The notes below the pieces were generated by a model. That model had not been told where the DNA came from. It was given only the letters and a program-made list of their open reading frames with translations, and did not search any database. This document shows, one piece after another, positions 28,164 through 37,361 of a stretch of 64,000 nt of DNA (within the stretch, counting starts at the first letter, position 1; each line of letters begins with the position of its first letter). The DNA is from Flavobacterium jejuense. Lineage in GTDB: Bacteria > Bacteroidota > Bacteroidia > Flavobacteriales > Flavobacteriaceae. A program made the position numbers and the translations under genes. The stretch covers positions 1 through 64,000 of the forward strand of contig NZ_VEVQ02000017.1 of NCBI RefSeq assembly GCF_006491595.2. Direction: 5' to 3'.

Positions 28164-28283
28164 CAAAAGCACATTTTCTTTTCAGTACATTTTTTATAAA
28201 CCGTTTAGCACAAATTAGGTGATAAAAGCATTTTCTTGACATTAAGTATTCAGTTTCTGCGAACAAAAAAATAAAATTTTTAA

Positions 28284-28412
28284 AATTTTCACAACCCAAT
28301 TTATGATACATCCGAATTATTAGGACATAACGGCAGTAAAATCTCCAAAATGTATTCACATGTAAGCACAAAGAATATACAACAAATAAAAAACCCATTT
28401 GCTTACATGTAG
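28284..28412 (+). pseudogene. Remnant of a tyrosine recombinase (C-terminal end)
   Basis: The plus-strand frame ending at the TAG at 28410 reads ...DTSELLGHNGSKISKMYSHVST and then KNIQQIKNPF. This is the box II end of XerD/phage-type integrases (L-L-G-H ... catalytic Y ... H-V-S-T). An in-frame stop at 28281 and absence of the other catalytic Arg/His region show that only about 40 codons survive. It sits next to the hairpin element and marks past integration here. Confidence 0.75.
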
Positions 28413-28423
28413 TAATTATTTTT

Positions 28424-28431
28424 TATATTTG
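28424..28431 (+). promoter_or_regulatory. Possible -7 box of the downstream lipoprotein gene
   Basis: TATATTTG fits TAnnTTTG. The leader would be ~100 bases, which is long, so support is modest. Confidence 0.35.
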
Positions 28432-28539
28432 AATGAAACAAAGTATAGTCTAAGCTACACATATCTGTCCAAATTTTGTGAAATATATACCTCCTTATTA
28501 CACATATATACAAGTTTGCAGTAATCTGAAAAACCTAAT

Positions 28540-29334
28540 ATGAAAAAAATGATTGGAATAAATATATTAAGTCTATTAATAAGTTTATCGTTCTATTCTT
28601 GTGATAAAGCTTCAAATACCGCTGACTCTGTTGACGACTCTTCTAATATTCAAAAAAGAGAGTTCATAAGCTCATTTGAAAGTGTGAATGATTTTGATGG
28701 ATTTTATATAACGCCACAAAATCATCTTGGTACTACTTTTCACGAACTTACAGAATCTAATGTGTATAGAGGTATGTATTCTCATAGAGCTTGGATAGAT
28801 GGAGATAACCTTCAATCCTCTGCTAATGACAAAAATCATAGAGGATACCCAACAGTACAATTTCAAAACACAACAGAAGGTTCTTTTAAAACGCCTTGTT
28901 ATATTTCACTAAGAGTTTGGTTAGATATGGAATTAGATAATAACCCAACAGGTGAAGACGATTGGTTTAGCTTCGCAACCTTTACAGATGATGAATCTGA
29001 TAATTGGGATAGAACAGTACTTGTTAACTTGAATGCTGATGGGTTTGTACATTTACAACATACTACTAATCAAGGAGAACAAACGAGCCTTTTTCAGACA
29101 ACAGAAATAGAATTTCCAAAGAAAGAATGGGTTGAATTAAAAATATATCTAGATTTTCGAGATAATGGATACGCAAAAGTCTGGCAAAATGGTGAATTAG
29201 TTTCTCATTCGGAAATAGGTAACATAACTAATAAGTTGTCTCAAGCCCATTTTGGGCTCTACTGTTCACCACAATTGTCAACAGGAGTTGTATTTAATGA
29301 TGATTTATTAATTAAAGAAGTCAATGAAGAATAA
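28540..29334 (+). CDS. Secreted lipoprotein with a concanavalin-like jelly-roll fold
   Basis: 264 residues. Lipoprotein signal ISLSFYSC with Cys21. The body (SFESVNDFDGFYI ... HRAWIDGDN ... YISLRVWLDMEL ... WVELKIYLDFRDNGYAKVWQNGELV ... HFGLYCSPQLS) has the strand pattern and conserved WxxLkxylD...dG...vWqNG block of polysaccharide lyase/LamG-like carbohydrate-binding sandwiches. It may bind or cleave a polysaccharide at the cell surface. No catalytic residues can be assigned. It is a single gene in an accessory stretch after an integrase remnant. Confidence 0.6.
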   Translation: MKKMIGINILSLLISLSFYSCDKASNTADSVDDSSNIQKREFISSFESVNDFDGFYITPQNHLGTTFHELTESNVYRGMYSHRAWIDGDNLQSSANDKNHRGYPTVQFQNTTEGSFKTPCYISLRVWLDMELDNNPTGEDDWFSFATFTDDESDNWDRTVLVNLNADGFVHLQHTTNQGEQTSLFQTTEIEFPKKEWVELKIYLDFRDNGYAKVWQNGELVSHSEIGNITNKLSQAHFGLYCSPQLSTGVVFNDDLLIKEVNEE

Positions 29335-29493
29335 ACTACTACCAACAAGCGGTGTATAAAACACAGTTAATAAGTGCTAAACTCAAAGGTTAGTGTTTAT
29401 TTGCAAGAACCACCAAACCGAAAATGTAGTATCTTTTTACACGCTACATTTTATATATTAAACGTTGCTCACAATTTAAACCAAGATAACTGA

Positions 29494-30189
29494 ATGATAG
29501 AAATTATTGATTTAAGTCAAGAAATTTATGAAGGAATGCCTGTTTATAAAGATCTTCCACAAGTTAAAATGACAGTTCATAATTCCCACGAAGAATGGAA
29601 TGGAATAAAAAATCCGAAAATTAAAACACCTGCCGTTCATAAACTGGAATTAGGAGAACATACTGGAACACACGTTGATGCTATAAATCATATGGCAATC
29701 GAATATAAAGGAAAATCAATTGACAAAATGCCTTTATCAATGTTCTATACCCAAGGAGTTTGTTTAGACTTTTCTCATAAAGGACTAAAAGAATTAATTG
29801 AGCCTCACGAAATCGAAAATGCCTGTAAAAAGGCTGATTTGAAAATAGAAAAAGGAGATACTGTATTGATTTATACTGACCATTATCGAAAAAACTTTAA
29901 CGGAGAAGACTGGGCGAATGGACCAGGAATTTCGGCACAAGCAGCTCGTTGGTTAGGAGAAAAAAGGATATCAGCATTTGGGGTTGAAACTATGTCACCT
30001 GGAATTCCTGGAATCTCAAATAAAGAAGTACATCACATTTGTGGAGAATTGAATTTTACACATTACGAGAATATGATAAACCTTCATTTACTAGTTGGGA
30101 GAGGAAGATTTCGATTTATTGGATTTCCCCTAAAAATTAAAGGAGGAACAGGTTCACCAGTTAGAGCAGTCGCAATATTTGAAAAATAA
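29494..30189 (+). CDS. Cyclase family protein (kynurenine formamidase-like metal hydrolase)
   Basis: 231 residues of the PF04199 family. The metal-binding motif HTGTHVDAINH (residues 56-66) matches HxGTHxDxPxH except that the usual proline is isoleucine. DLSQEIYEGMPVYKDLP at the N-terminus and GVETMSPG further on are also typical. Members hydrolyse N-formylkynurenine, isatin or related amides. No tryptophan-catabolism genes are nearby, so the substrate is open. It is flanked by short spacer sequences of a type I associate with mobile flavobacterial gene cassettes (see findings). Confidence 0.85.
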   Translation: MIEIIDLSQEIYEGMPVYKDLPQVKMTVHNSHEEWNGIKNPKIKTPAVHKLELGEHTGTHVDAINHMAIEYKGKSIDKMPLSMFYTQGVCLDFSHKGLKELIEPHEIENACKKADLKIEKGDTVLIYTDHYRKNFNGEDWANGPGISAQAARWLGEKRISAFGVETMSPGIPGISNKEVHHICGELNFTHYENMINLHLLVGRGRFRFIGFPLKIKGGTGSPVRAVAIFEK

Positions 30190-30239
30190 AAACTATGTGC
30201 AACACACGCTGTAGTTCCAGAACGTTGTGCTTCAAAAAA

Positions 30240-31214
30240 ATGAACGATATGAACAAAACATTTCTAATTATAATATCAATCTTTTCAAATATCTGTTGCT
30301 CAGGACAAGAATTTGAGAAAGTAATTATAAGTGAACAAGATACTTCAAATTTATACGTCAATGACAACGATAGTACTGAATTATACTATTTGAAACTTGT
30401 ACCTAAATTAAAACCGATTGGAGTGGTTATGGTTCTCCCTTCCGGTGGCGAGACGGTTCAAGATCTTTTAAAACAAATAGAAATACCGCATTTAGCATAC
30501 GACAATAACATTTTGACTATCATTCCTTCAATAAATTGGGGAACAGAAACCAGAGAGGTAGAAATAGAGGTGCTTGACAAAATAATTAAAGAGGTTGTAA
30601 AGGCACATAACATTCCAGAGGAAAATTTTGTACTTGGTGGGTTGTCAAATGGCGGGATGATTTCATTGACTTACGCAGAAATTTCTAAAAAAGAGAAAGG
30701 GAGTACTTTCATGATACCAAAAGGAGTTTTCGGCTTAGATATACCCTTAGATAAGGCTCATATGTATCAATATTGTATAAGGGAAATTAACAGGAATTTC
30801 TCGGAAGTTGGGGTTAATGAAGCTCGTTGGATAATGAATAATTACAATCAAACATATGGTGGTTCACCAAAAGAATTTCCCGAACGGTATATAGAAGCTT
30901 CTATTTACTCAAATGGAGCAGAAAAGGGCGGAAATGCACAATATTTAAAAGATATTCCAATCAGAATGTATACAGACTTAGATGTTGAATGGTTAATCAA
31001 TCAGCGCAGAAGGGATTTGTATGATTGGAATGGAACAGACATTGTTGCAATGATAAACGACCTTAAGTTAATGGGAAATCAAGATGCCAATGTAATTATT
31101 ACAATGGGTAAAGGCGTTCGACTTGACGGTAGAAGACACCCACATTCTTGGTCAATTATGGATAACCAAGACTGTATGAATTGGATTATAAATCTATTTG
31201 AAAATAAAAAATAA
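30240..31214 (+). CDS. Secreted alpha/beta-hydrolase fold protein
   Basis: About 324 residues. Starting at 30240 (or 30249) gives a clear signal peptide (MNKTFLIIISIFSNICCSGQ); upstream in-frame codons from 30195 give an implausible Cys-rich tail. The nucleophile elbow is GGLSNGGM (G-x-S-x-G), with an oxyanion region VMVLPSGGETVQ and a likely catalytic histidine near the end (GRRHPHSW). The substrate is not evident; an esterase or peptidase role is possible. It follows the cyclase gene by ~50 bases. Confidence 0.65.
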   Translation: MNDMNKTFLIIISIFSNICCSGQEFEKVIISEQDTSNLYVNDNDSTELYYLKLVPKLKPIGVVMVLPSGGETVQDLLKQIEIPHLAYDNNILTIIPSINWGTETREVEIEVLDKIIKEVVKAHNIPEENFVLGGLSNGGMISLTYAEISKKEKGSTFMIPKGVFGLDIPLDKAHMYQYCIREINRNFSEVGVNEARWIMNNYNQTYGGSPKEFPERYIEASIYSNGAEKGGNAQYLKDIPIRMYTDLDVEWLINQRRRDLYDWNGTDIVAMINDLKLMGNQDANVIITMGKGVRLDGRRHPHSWSIMDNQDCMNWIINLFENKK

Positions 31215-31322
31215 CAGTATTAATCCAAAACTGTAAACTAAAACCAGTACGAGACATTAAAACATTAATTTGTGTATATTAAGAAAATTAAATAGTCAAT
31301 AACTCAACTAATTATTTTTATT

Positions 31323-31763
31323 ATGGATAGCATTAACTGGTTCTCAATGGTAATAGCTACAATTATTCCAGTATCATTTGGATTTATATACTACAAAATA
31401 ATATTTGGGAATATCTGGCTAGATTCAATAGGTATAGTTTATAAAAAGAAAAAAAAGACGAATATGATTATCATTATTGGAGTATCAATTATACTCTCTT
31501 TTTTCTTATCATTTTTCTTATTGAATTTTAATAATAGTGGAATTGATCAAGAAGGTGGTTATGACACTTTCCAACATGGAGCTTGGCATGGAACATTTAT
31601 TGCTATTACCGTTGTTTCTCCTGTGATTGTAATGAACGGATTGTTTAGCAGAAAGTCATGGAAAAATATGCTGATTAATATATTATATTGGATTATTACT
31701 CTAGCACTAATGGGTGGAATTTTGGATGCAATGAATCATTGGGAAAATGTTATGATTCCTTAA
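31323..31763 (+). CDS. DUF1761 family membrane protein
   Basis: 146 residues with four hydrophobic helices. The opening INWFSMVIATIIPVSFGFIYYKIIFGNIWLDSIG fits the DUF1761 pattern (NW...A...F..G..YY...FG..W). Another family-like element is HGAWHGTFIAI. The function is unknown. It stands alone, with an AT-rich spacer on either side. Confidence 0.7.
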   Translation: MDSINWFSMVIATIIPVSFGFIYYKIIFGNIWLDSIGIVYKKKKKTNMIIIIGVSIILSFFLSFFLLNFNNSGIDQEGGYDTFQHGAWHGTFIAITVVSPVIVMNGLFSRKSWKNMLINILYWIITLALMGGILDAMNHWENVMIP

Positions 31764-32037
31764 GGTTATTAATCAATACAACTGATCAATAAATATTTCT
31801 AAGAATTTAAGCTATTAAAAAGGCATTCAATACCATAGTTGTCAGGGAAAACGACACACTACAACAAGTATTCTAGTCACTACAACAAAAAGAAGTAACA
31901 GTAATAAAGGATTTTCAATAAATAGCGTGAGATAGATTTAAAAACCTAAAGAAAGTTAATTAAATGATAAAAATACCCTAGATATTATAGAGTATTTTTT
32001 TATTTTGATAATATGATTAACTTTGGTGAAATATATA
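31764..32037 (+). promoter_or_regulatory. Gene-free spacer with the Crp/Fnr gene promoter
   Basis: No gene is supported in these 274 bases. TAACTTTG at 32018-32025 fits the -7 consensus and predicts a start near 32032, just before the chosen ATG. A TTG codon at 32023 lies within this box and is not a plausible start. Confidence 0.5.
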
Positions 32038-32709
32038 ATGCAAATGAATTCAATTTGGTATTTTGAGGATGTAGATCTATTCAATATAATGTGCCCACAT
32101 AAATTTAAAGATGCTGGATACGACGATCATTTTAAAAATTATAAGAAAAATGATTTTATTTACTCTGAAGATGCTGCTGCAGATAAAATTTATTTAATCA
32201 ATTCAGGTAAAATAAAAATTGGTTATGTAAATGATGAAGGAGATGAGGTTATTTCAGCTATTTTGTCTAAAGGAGAAATATTTGGAGAAAAAGCCATTTT
32301 AGGAGAAGAAAAAAGAAATGAATTTGCTGTGGTTTTAGAGAACAATACTTCAATTTGCCCTATAGCAGCAGATCAAATGCTTGAATTAATTAGAGGAAAT
32401 AGGGAGTTAAGTTTAAAAATATACAAGTTTATTGGTTTTAGATTAAAACGATTAGAAAGAAGATTAAAACTACTGTTGTTTAAAGATACAAAAACTCGTT
32501 TAAAAGAATATTTAAACGAGTTAGCATTAGATTATGGTTATAAAAATACTATTTCAGGAGATACTGTTATTAGACATCCTTTTACCCAAAAAGAAATTGC
32601 TTCTTTGATTGGAACATCAAGACCTACTCTTAATATTTTAATTAATGAGTTGCAAGAAGAAGGTTATCTTAATTTTGATCGTAAAGAAATAATATTAAAA
32701 AATAGTTAA
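32038..32709 (+). CDS. Crp/Fnr family transcriptional regulator
   Basis: About 223 residues. A cyclic-nucleotide-binding-like beta-roll (residues ~25-125, DFIYSEDAAADKIYLINSGKIKIGYV ... GEIFGEKAILGEE) is followed by a dimerisation helix and a winged helix (FTQKEIASLIGTSRPTLNILINELQEEGYL). No Fe-S cysteine set like FNR is present. The C-terminal codons overlap by four bases with the convergent FG-GAP gene. Targets are unknown. Start choice: the ATG at 32038 (or 32044), because the -7 box covers the TTG at 32023. Confidence 0.88.
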   Translation: MQMNSIWYFEDVDLFNIMCPHKFKDAGYDDHFKNYKKNDFIYSEDAAADKIYLINSGKIKIGYVNDEGDEVISAILSKGEIFGEKAILGEEKRNEFAVVLENNTSICPIAADQMLELIRGNRELSLKIYKFIGFRLKRLERRLKLLLFKDTKTRLKEYLNELALDYGYKNTISGDTVIRHPFTQKEIASLIGTSRPTLNILINELQEEGYLNFDRKEIILKNS

Positions 32710-35192
32710 TCCTTTTTAATAAAACTTTTAGAAAACTTCTCTCCATTTAAAGTTTTAATAGTTAATATATATACTCCATTAGTTAAGTCAGATATTGAAA
32801 TCGTTGAATAATCATCTTTGATGGTTTTAACTAGTTGTCCAGTAGTAGTAAAGATATCTATTCCAGCTACTTCAATTTTATCAATATTCCTAATGGTTAG
32901 AAAATGATTGCTAGGATTTGGATAAATAGTAACTTTATTTGAAGCAAAATTGTCTGAGCTTAAAGGAAAAGATCCTTCAATTACATGTAACACTTGGTTA
33001 GACAAAGGATTGTCAATTACATCTACTGTTCCTGAAGGCCAATTAATAACAACTTGAGAAATTTCTGTTTCTTGTCCAATTCCAAAGTGAGCATTTAGAG
33101 AACTCATGTATTCAAAACCTTCACCACTTCTAATATCTCTAATTTGTTTCCCCCAAGCTCCATATATCTCAACTCTTGCTCCAATTCCATTACTATTACT
33201 TTGAACACCTTTTAGTGTAACTTTAATCCAGTTGTTGCCATTTGGAATAGCATATCTAACAGTGTTACCATTTAAAATATCTAAAAATCCATCATCATTT
33301 AAATCACCAATTGCACCAACACTTATTCCTTGATTATAACTCACAGGTGAAAAAGTATTATTACCTTGATTAAACATTATTTTATTCCCACTACCCAAAA
33401 CATCAACATAACCGTCATTGTCAAAATCATAGGCTACATAATCTCTGTTTATAGAATTATCGTTATCCCAACCCGATCCGTCTGTTATATTTGTGTATGC
33501 TTCTTCTACATTATTAGATGTATCAAGATTGTTTCTAAAAAAAACATGACCAGTATTACCATTTGAACCTATTAATATGTCCATATCACCATCATTATCA
33601 AAATCTGCAATTGCTGAAGACCATGATTGTATTGGAGTTATATTTATTTGCGCTATAGCAGAAATATCAGTGTAAACACCATTGCCATCATTTCTGTGAA
33701 GTTCACATGTAGGTCCTGAACATTTTGAGACGAATAAATCTGTATCACCATCGTTATCAAAATCAGTAAAAAGGGTAGCATAATTACCTCTAATGCTTCC
33801 TAAATTCATAGCTCCTGGTGTAACGCTAGTTTGATAGTAAGTTAAATTTCCATTACCATCATTTAAATAATAAACATTTGGAGCAATATCATGACAAGAA
33901 AAGACATCAAGATTTCCGTCATTATTTAAGTCGGCAAAATTAGTTCTTTGACAAAATATATCCTCACCCGGAGTATAGCTAGAGTATGCTGTGCCAGTAC
34001 TATTAGAAGTCCATACTGAAAGACCATATCCGCTTCCTAAAATTAAATCATTATAGTTATCTCTGTTATAATCTCCAGCAGCTAAGCTCCAATTAGGCAT
34101 TTTACTTATTCCAGTAACTGGGAAATCAGTGATAGAAAATGCTCCAGAAACGCCTTGATAGTGGATTTTTAAATTGTTAGTACTTACACCTACAATGTCA
34201 TCTTTATAATCACCATTCATATCTACAACACAAATGTTATAACTACTATTTATTGTGTTTATTGTTTGTGTAGTATAGGATACAGGAGGTGGTGGTATTA
34301 CTACTTCAGTTAATTCAAAATTAAAGCCAGTTGCACTCCATCTATTGTCCCAAGCAATGTAATAAGTGGTTCCAGCAGTTGCAATAAAAGTTCTTGTAGA
34401 AAGATTAGAGTTTGTGTTTCCAGAGTTACATTGAATAATTCCGGCATTATCGTCACTAGTAAAACAAGTTAATGAAGAACAGTTACCTGTGTATACACTA
34501 AAATTGGTGTCTTTACATATATTTTCTATTAGATCAGAAGTAATAGTAACTTCATAATCTTGTGTAGGTGTATACGAATACCATTTTGCCATAGGTGCTG
34601 TAGAGCATGCAGTTGTAATATTCGCTTCATCAATAGCATTAACAGTTGTGATTCCAGCAGTTATAGGGGTTGATGAAAGACATGGGTTAGAGCCAATTGG
34701 GGTTTCAATTAATTGAAAATCAAACCCATTTGTGTTATATCTATTTGTCCAGCAAATGTAGTACGTTGTTCCTGCTGTGACATTAAATGTTTTTATAGAT
34801 AAATAGGAATTTGTATTTCCTGCATTACAAGAAATAATTCCACCATCATCGTCACCACTGAAACAGAATAAATTTCCACAACTTCCAGTATAAACCTCGA
34901 AATCAGTGTCTTTGCAAATGTTTTGAGATAAGTCAGAAGTAATGGTAACGCTGTAGTTTTGTGTAGGTGTATAAGCATACCATTCTGCTAATGTAGGTGT
35001 TTGCGAACAGTTAGTTGAAATATTAGTACCATCAATAGCGTCAACAGTTATTAATCCTGCCGTAACTGGAGCAGCAGTTGCACAAGTATTTTGAGAAAAG
35101 TTGATTTGCCAACTTAGTATTGCACACATCAGACTGATTTTTAACAGACTATTATTGTGTTTTTTTTTGAAATTAGTAATTTTAGATTTCAT
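32706..35192 (-). CDS. T9SS-secreted FG-GAP/VCBS repeat protein with ASPIC/UnbV domain
   Basis: About 828 residues. Order: signal peptide, two homologous ~125-residue N-terminal domains (each CxxAxPVTAG/TPITAG ... KWYSYTPTQDYEVTITSDL ... GTTYYIAWDNR), FG-GAP/VCBS calcium repeats (DFDNDGDTDLFV, DFDNDGDMDILIG, DFDNDGYVDVLG, DLNDDGFLDILNG), an ASPIC/UnbV domain (NWIKVTLKGVQSNSNGIGARVEI) and a type A T9SS sorting domain (VTIYPNPSNHFL ... ISDLTNGVYIL ... FIKKD). It is probably a surface adhesin. The upstream in-frame ATG at 35231 lies inside the neighbouring gene; the ATG at 35192 starts the signal peptide. Probably co-transcribed with the upstream cytochrome gene. Confidence 0.88.
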   Translation of the reverse strand: MKSKITNFKKKHNNSLLKISLMCAILSWQINFSQNTCATAAPVTAGLITVDAIDGTNISTNCSQTPTLAEWYAYTPTQNYSVTITSDLSQNICKDTDFEVYTGSCGNLFCFSGDDDGGIISCNAGNTNSYLSIKTFNVTAGTTYYICWTNRYNTNGFDFQLIETPIGSNPCLSSTPITAGITTVNAIDEANITTACSTAPMAKWYSYTPTQDYEVTITSDLIENICKDTNFSVYTGNCSSLTCFTSDDNAGIIQCNSGNTNSNLSTRTFIATAGTTYYIAWDNRWSATGFNFELTEVVIPPPPVSYTTQTINTINSSYNICVVDMNGDYKDDIVGVSTNNLKIHYQGVSGAFSITDFPVTGISKMPNWSLAAGDYNRDNYNDLILGSGYGLSVWTSNSTGTAYSSYTPGEDIFCQRTNFADLNNDGNLDVFSCHDIAPNVYYLNDGNGNLTYYQTSVTPGAMNLGSIRGNYATLFTDFDNDGDTDLFVSKCSGPTCELHRNDGNGVYTDISAIAQINITPIQSWSSAIADFDNDGDMDILIGSNGNTGHVFFRNNLDTSNNVEEAYTNITDGSGWDNDNSINRDYVAYDFDNDGYVDVLGSGNKIMFNQGNNTFSPVSYNQGISVGAIGDLNDDGFLDILNGNTVRYAIPNGNNWIKVTLKGVQSNSNGIGARVEIYGAWGKQIRDIRSGEGFEYMSSLNAHFGIGQETEISQVVINWPSGTVDVIDNPLSNQVLHVIEGSFPLSSDNFASNKVTIYPNPSNHFLTIRNIDKIEVAGIDIFTTTGQLVKTIKDDYSTISISDLTNGVYILTIKTLNGEKFSKSFIKKD

Positions 35193-35217
35193 ATTTATTT
35201 GTTTAGTTTGGTTTTTT

Positions 35218-36357
35218 TTAATTGCATTCACGTAAAGTATTTATCCAGTCCTTCATGAGTAAAACACCCTCAGTATGTATCAATGTTCTTCCATGTAAAG
35301 GCATTCTGTAGCTTTCATCAGTGGTGTTAATTCGGTAATAAAGCATAGACGCATCAATATTTTCTGGTGTGACAACCTTGTTTAATTCATTTGGAAAATT
35401 TTGCATGTCACTTGTATTAACACAAACTCCCATATTGGTTAAACCGTTTGTAACATCTCCAGTTTCATGAAAAGCAAATCGCATGGGTCTATAGTCGCAA
35501 TGACTGTTGTTTCGATGGCAATGTGCACAGTTTATATCAACATAAGATCTAGCTCTTAAATCTATTGGTTTAGAAGTATCATTATAATCAATTGTGGTTT
35601 TGTCTTGAGAAGGAAGGCTGAAATTATTTTCTAAATACCCTTGTTCAATCCATTTTGAAAGTTGATTTTTAGTTGTATTGCCATAAGAATATTCAAAATT
35701 AAGGTTTTGTGGTTTGATCCCTATAGGTTTAGGAATATCTACAGATTGTCCATTGATAGTCTCTCTAGATTTATGACAAGTGATGCATTGCACTTCGTTT
35801 GGAACCCTATAATTTACAGATTTAAGATTGTTGTTTTCGTCTTTCCATTGAATATTTTTATAACTTCCATTTAAATCATGAAAAGCTTCTGTTTGCTCTT
35901 CATTCCATATATAATCAGCAAAAATCCATCCCGATTCTTTTCGAATCATTAATCTAGTTTCAATGAGTTTTGTATTGTTGCTTGGTTGAACGTTATCATA
36001 GTAAAAACTTTTGATTAAAACAGCTCCAACGGGTAGTTCTAAAATATTATAATCTTCATTATAAGTTGCTTTTTTATTTGAAGGCATCCAAACGAATCTC
36101 TTTTTATGTGCATAATCTGAAAATAAAGGACTTGCAGGAGCGTAAGGTAGGACATTTACCGATGGAGTTAAATCTTTTAACTGTCCTTCAAAAAAATGAT
36201 AATCGGATAATTTGGAATAAGGAACTTGAGATAAATCTACTGTTACAACTTCAGTCGTAGTAGGAATTTCTTCATAGCTGTCATCATCATTACAAGAAAA
36301 AAATAAGAATGACAGAGAAATTAAGCTTAAGGTAAGTAAAATGTAGTTTTTAGTCAT
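35218..36357 (-). CDS. SO2930-like diheme c-type cytochrome lipoprotein
   Basis: 379 residues. Lipoprotein signal LISLSFLFFSCN. Two haem c motifs, CITCH (residues ~192-196) and CAHCH (~274-278), support a diheme cytochrome. The layout (YSKLSDYHFFEG, PLFSDYAHKKRFVWMP, ... SMLYYRI..TDESYRMPLHGR) fits the SO2930 / HNE_0200 family of exported proteins. The electron partner is unknown. A minus-strand TATATTTG at 36377-36384 gives a ~13-base leader. The following FG-GAP protein gene starts 25 bases after its stop. Confidence 0.85.
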   Translation of the reverse strand: MTKNYILLTLSLISLSFLFFSCNDDDSYEEIPTTTEVVTVDLSQVPYSKLSDYHFFEGQLKDLTPSVNVLPYAPASPLFSDYAHKKRFVWMPSNKKATYNEDYNILELPVGAVLIKSFYYDNVQPSNNTKLIETRLMIRKESGWIFADYIWNEEQTEAFHDLNGSYKNIQWKDENNNLKSVNYRVPNEVQCITCHKSRETINGQSVDIPKPIGIKPQNLNFEYSYGNTTKNQLSKWIEQGYLENNFSLPSQDKTTIDYNDTSKPIDLRARSYVDINCAHCHRNNSHCDYRPMRFAFHETGDVTNGLTNMGVCVNTSDMQNFPNELNKVVTPENIDASMLYYRINTTDESYRMPLHGRTLIHTEGVLLMKDWINTLRECN

Positions 36358-36417
36358 ATTTATTGCTGTTATTTAGCAAATATAACTTTTTTTACTAATT
36401 TTCGATAATTTTTTAAC

Positions 36418-36978
36418 TTAAATACCTAAGCTGTAGTTTACTATAACGTTGTATTTTTTTAAAAGTTCCAATGATTCTCTAGATTGATGATCAAATTTTT
36501 CTTCTAAGGAAACTAACTTTTTCTTTTGATTAATTCTTCTTAAAGAATCAAAAAAACGTCTCACTTCTTCTGGATTAGATAAAATTAATTTAGGAACCTT
36601 TGTAGAATTTCCATTATCATCTTTGGCTACCATTGTGAAATAACTAGAGTTACAATGTTTAATTTTACCAGTTTGAATATTTTCAGCTACTACTCGTATG
36701 CCAACAACCATTGAGGTGTTACCTATATAATTTACCGATGCTTTTAAAGTCACTAATTCACCAATCTCTATTGGGTTTAAAAAATCAACCGTATCAACAG
36801 AAGCAGTTACACAATAGCATCCAGAATATTTTGAAGCACTAGCAAAAGCAATTTGATCCATTAATTGTAATAAGTAGCCACCATGAATTTTACCGCTAAA
36901 ATTAGAATGCGATGGAAGCATAAGTTCAGTTAGAGTGATTTTGGAAGCTTCTACTGTATTGGATTCTTTTTTATTCAT
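36418..36978 (-). CDS. Acyl-CoA thioesterase (hotdog fold, YciA/BACH-like)
   Basis: 186 residues. HSNFSGKIHGGYLLQLMDQIAFASASKYSG is the conserved hotdog-helix segment of acyl-CoA thioesterases; the catalytic-type Asp in MDQIA is present. It hydrolyses acyl-CoA to free acid and CoA in the cytoplasm. Its ATG overlaps the stop of the upstream small membrane protein gene by one base, suggesting an rmuC-membrane protein-thioesterase operon. Confidence 0.9.
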   Translation of the reverse strand: MNKKESNTVEASKITLTELMLPSHSNFSGKIHGGYLLQLMDQIAFASASKYSGCYCVTASVDTVDFLNPIEIGELVTLKASVNYIGNTSMVVGIRVVAENIQTGKIKHCNSSYFTMVAKDDNGNSTKVPKLILSNPEEVRRFFDSLRRINQKKKLVSLEEKFDHQSRESLELLKKYNVIVNYSLGI

Positions 36979-37358
36979 TATTCGCCATTATTAAAATAAG
37001 GTGATGTTTCTTTTTCTACTTTGGTTATGAAATAACGAGTATCTCCCCACCAAAAGAAAGTACGAAGCCTTTCCACATATTCTACTTTTACAAATTTGCC
37101 TTGTAAACTTTTTAAACTATCTATAACTTCTGTATCCTTATCTAGAACAGAAAATTCAAAAATTTGAGCTCCCGAAATACCTTGACTTATTTCTCCTTCC
37201 CATGTTTTTGCAAAATAACCTTTATAACTAATCTTGATTAGTTCACCAGATCGTGTACCAGTACTATAAGGAACATAAAAGACATAAGCCATATACCCTG
37301 TAATAACTAATATCGTTAGTAAGGTACCAAAAAACACTATTTTTTTAAAGACTGTCAT
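36978..37358 (-). CDS. Small single-pass membrane protein, unknown function
   Basis: 126 residues. One N-terminal membrane segment (FKKIVFFGTLLTILVITGYMAYVFYV), then a soluble beta-rich domain with RSGELIKISYKGYFAKTWEGEISQG. No catalytic motif was recognised. It lies three bases after rmuC and overlaps the thioesterase start, so it belongs to that operon. Confidence 0.75.
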   Translation of the reverse strand: MTVFKKIVFFGTLLTILVITGYMAYVFYVPYSTGTRSGELIKISYKGYFAKTWEGEISQGISGAQIFEFSVLDKDTEVIDSLKSLQGKFVKVEYVERLRTFFWWGDTRYFITKVEKETSPYFNNGE

Positions 37359-37361
37359 AAT

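Noticed and set aside
28120..28398. Minus-strand 92-codon frame
   Set aside because: It runs through hairpin copy A and antisense to the integrase remnant.
29461..30226. Integron attC sites
   Set aside because: The core triplets do not fit RYYYAAC/GTTRRRY and no integron integrase is seen.
30195..30239. Upstream ATG for the secreted hydrolase
   Set aside because: Would add a Cys-rich polar tail before the signal peptide, encoded by cassette-like spacer text.
31800..31960. Degraded coding sequence before the Crp/Fnr gene
   Set aside because: Short fragments between many stops; no recognisable protein similarity.
32023..32037. TTG start for the Crp/Fnr regulator
   Set aside because: The TTG is part of the predicted -7 box TAACTTTG.
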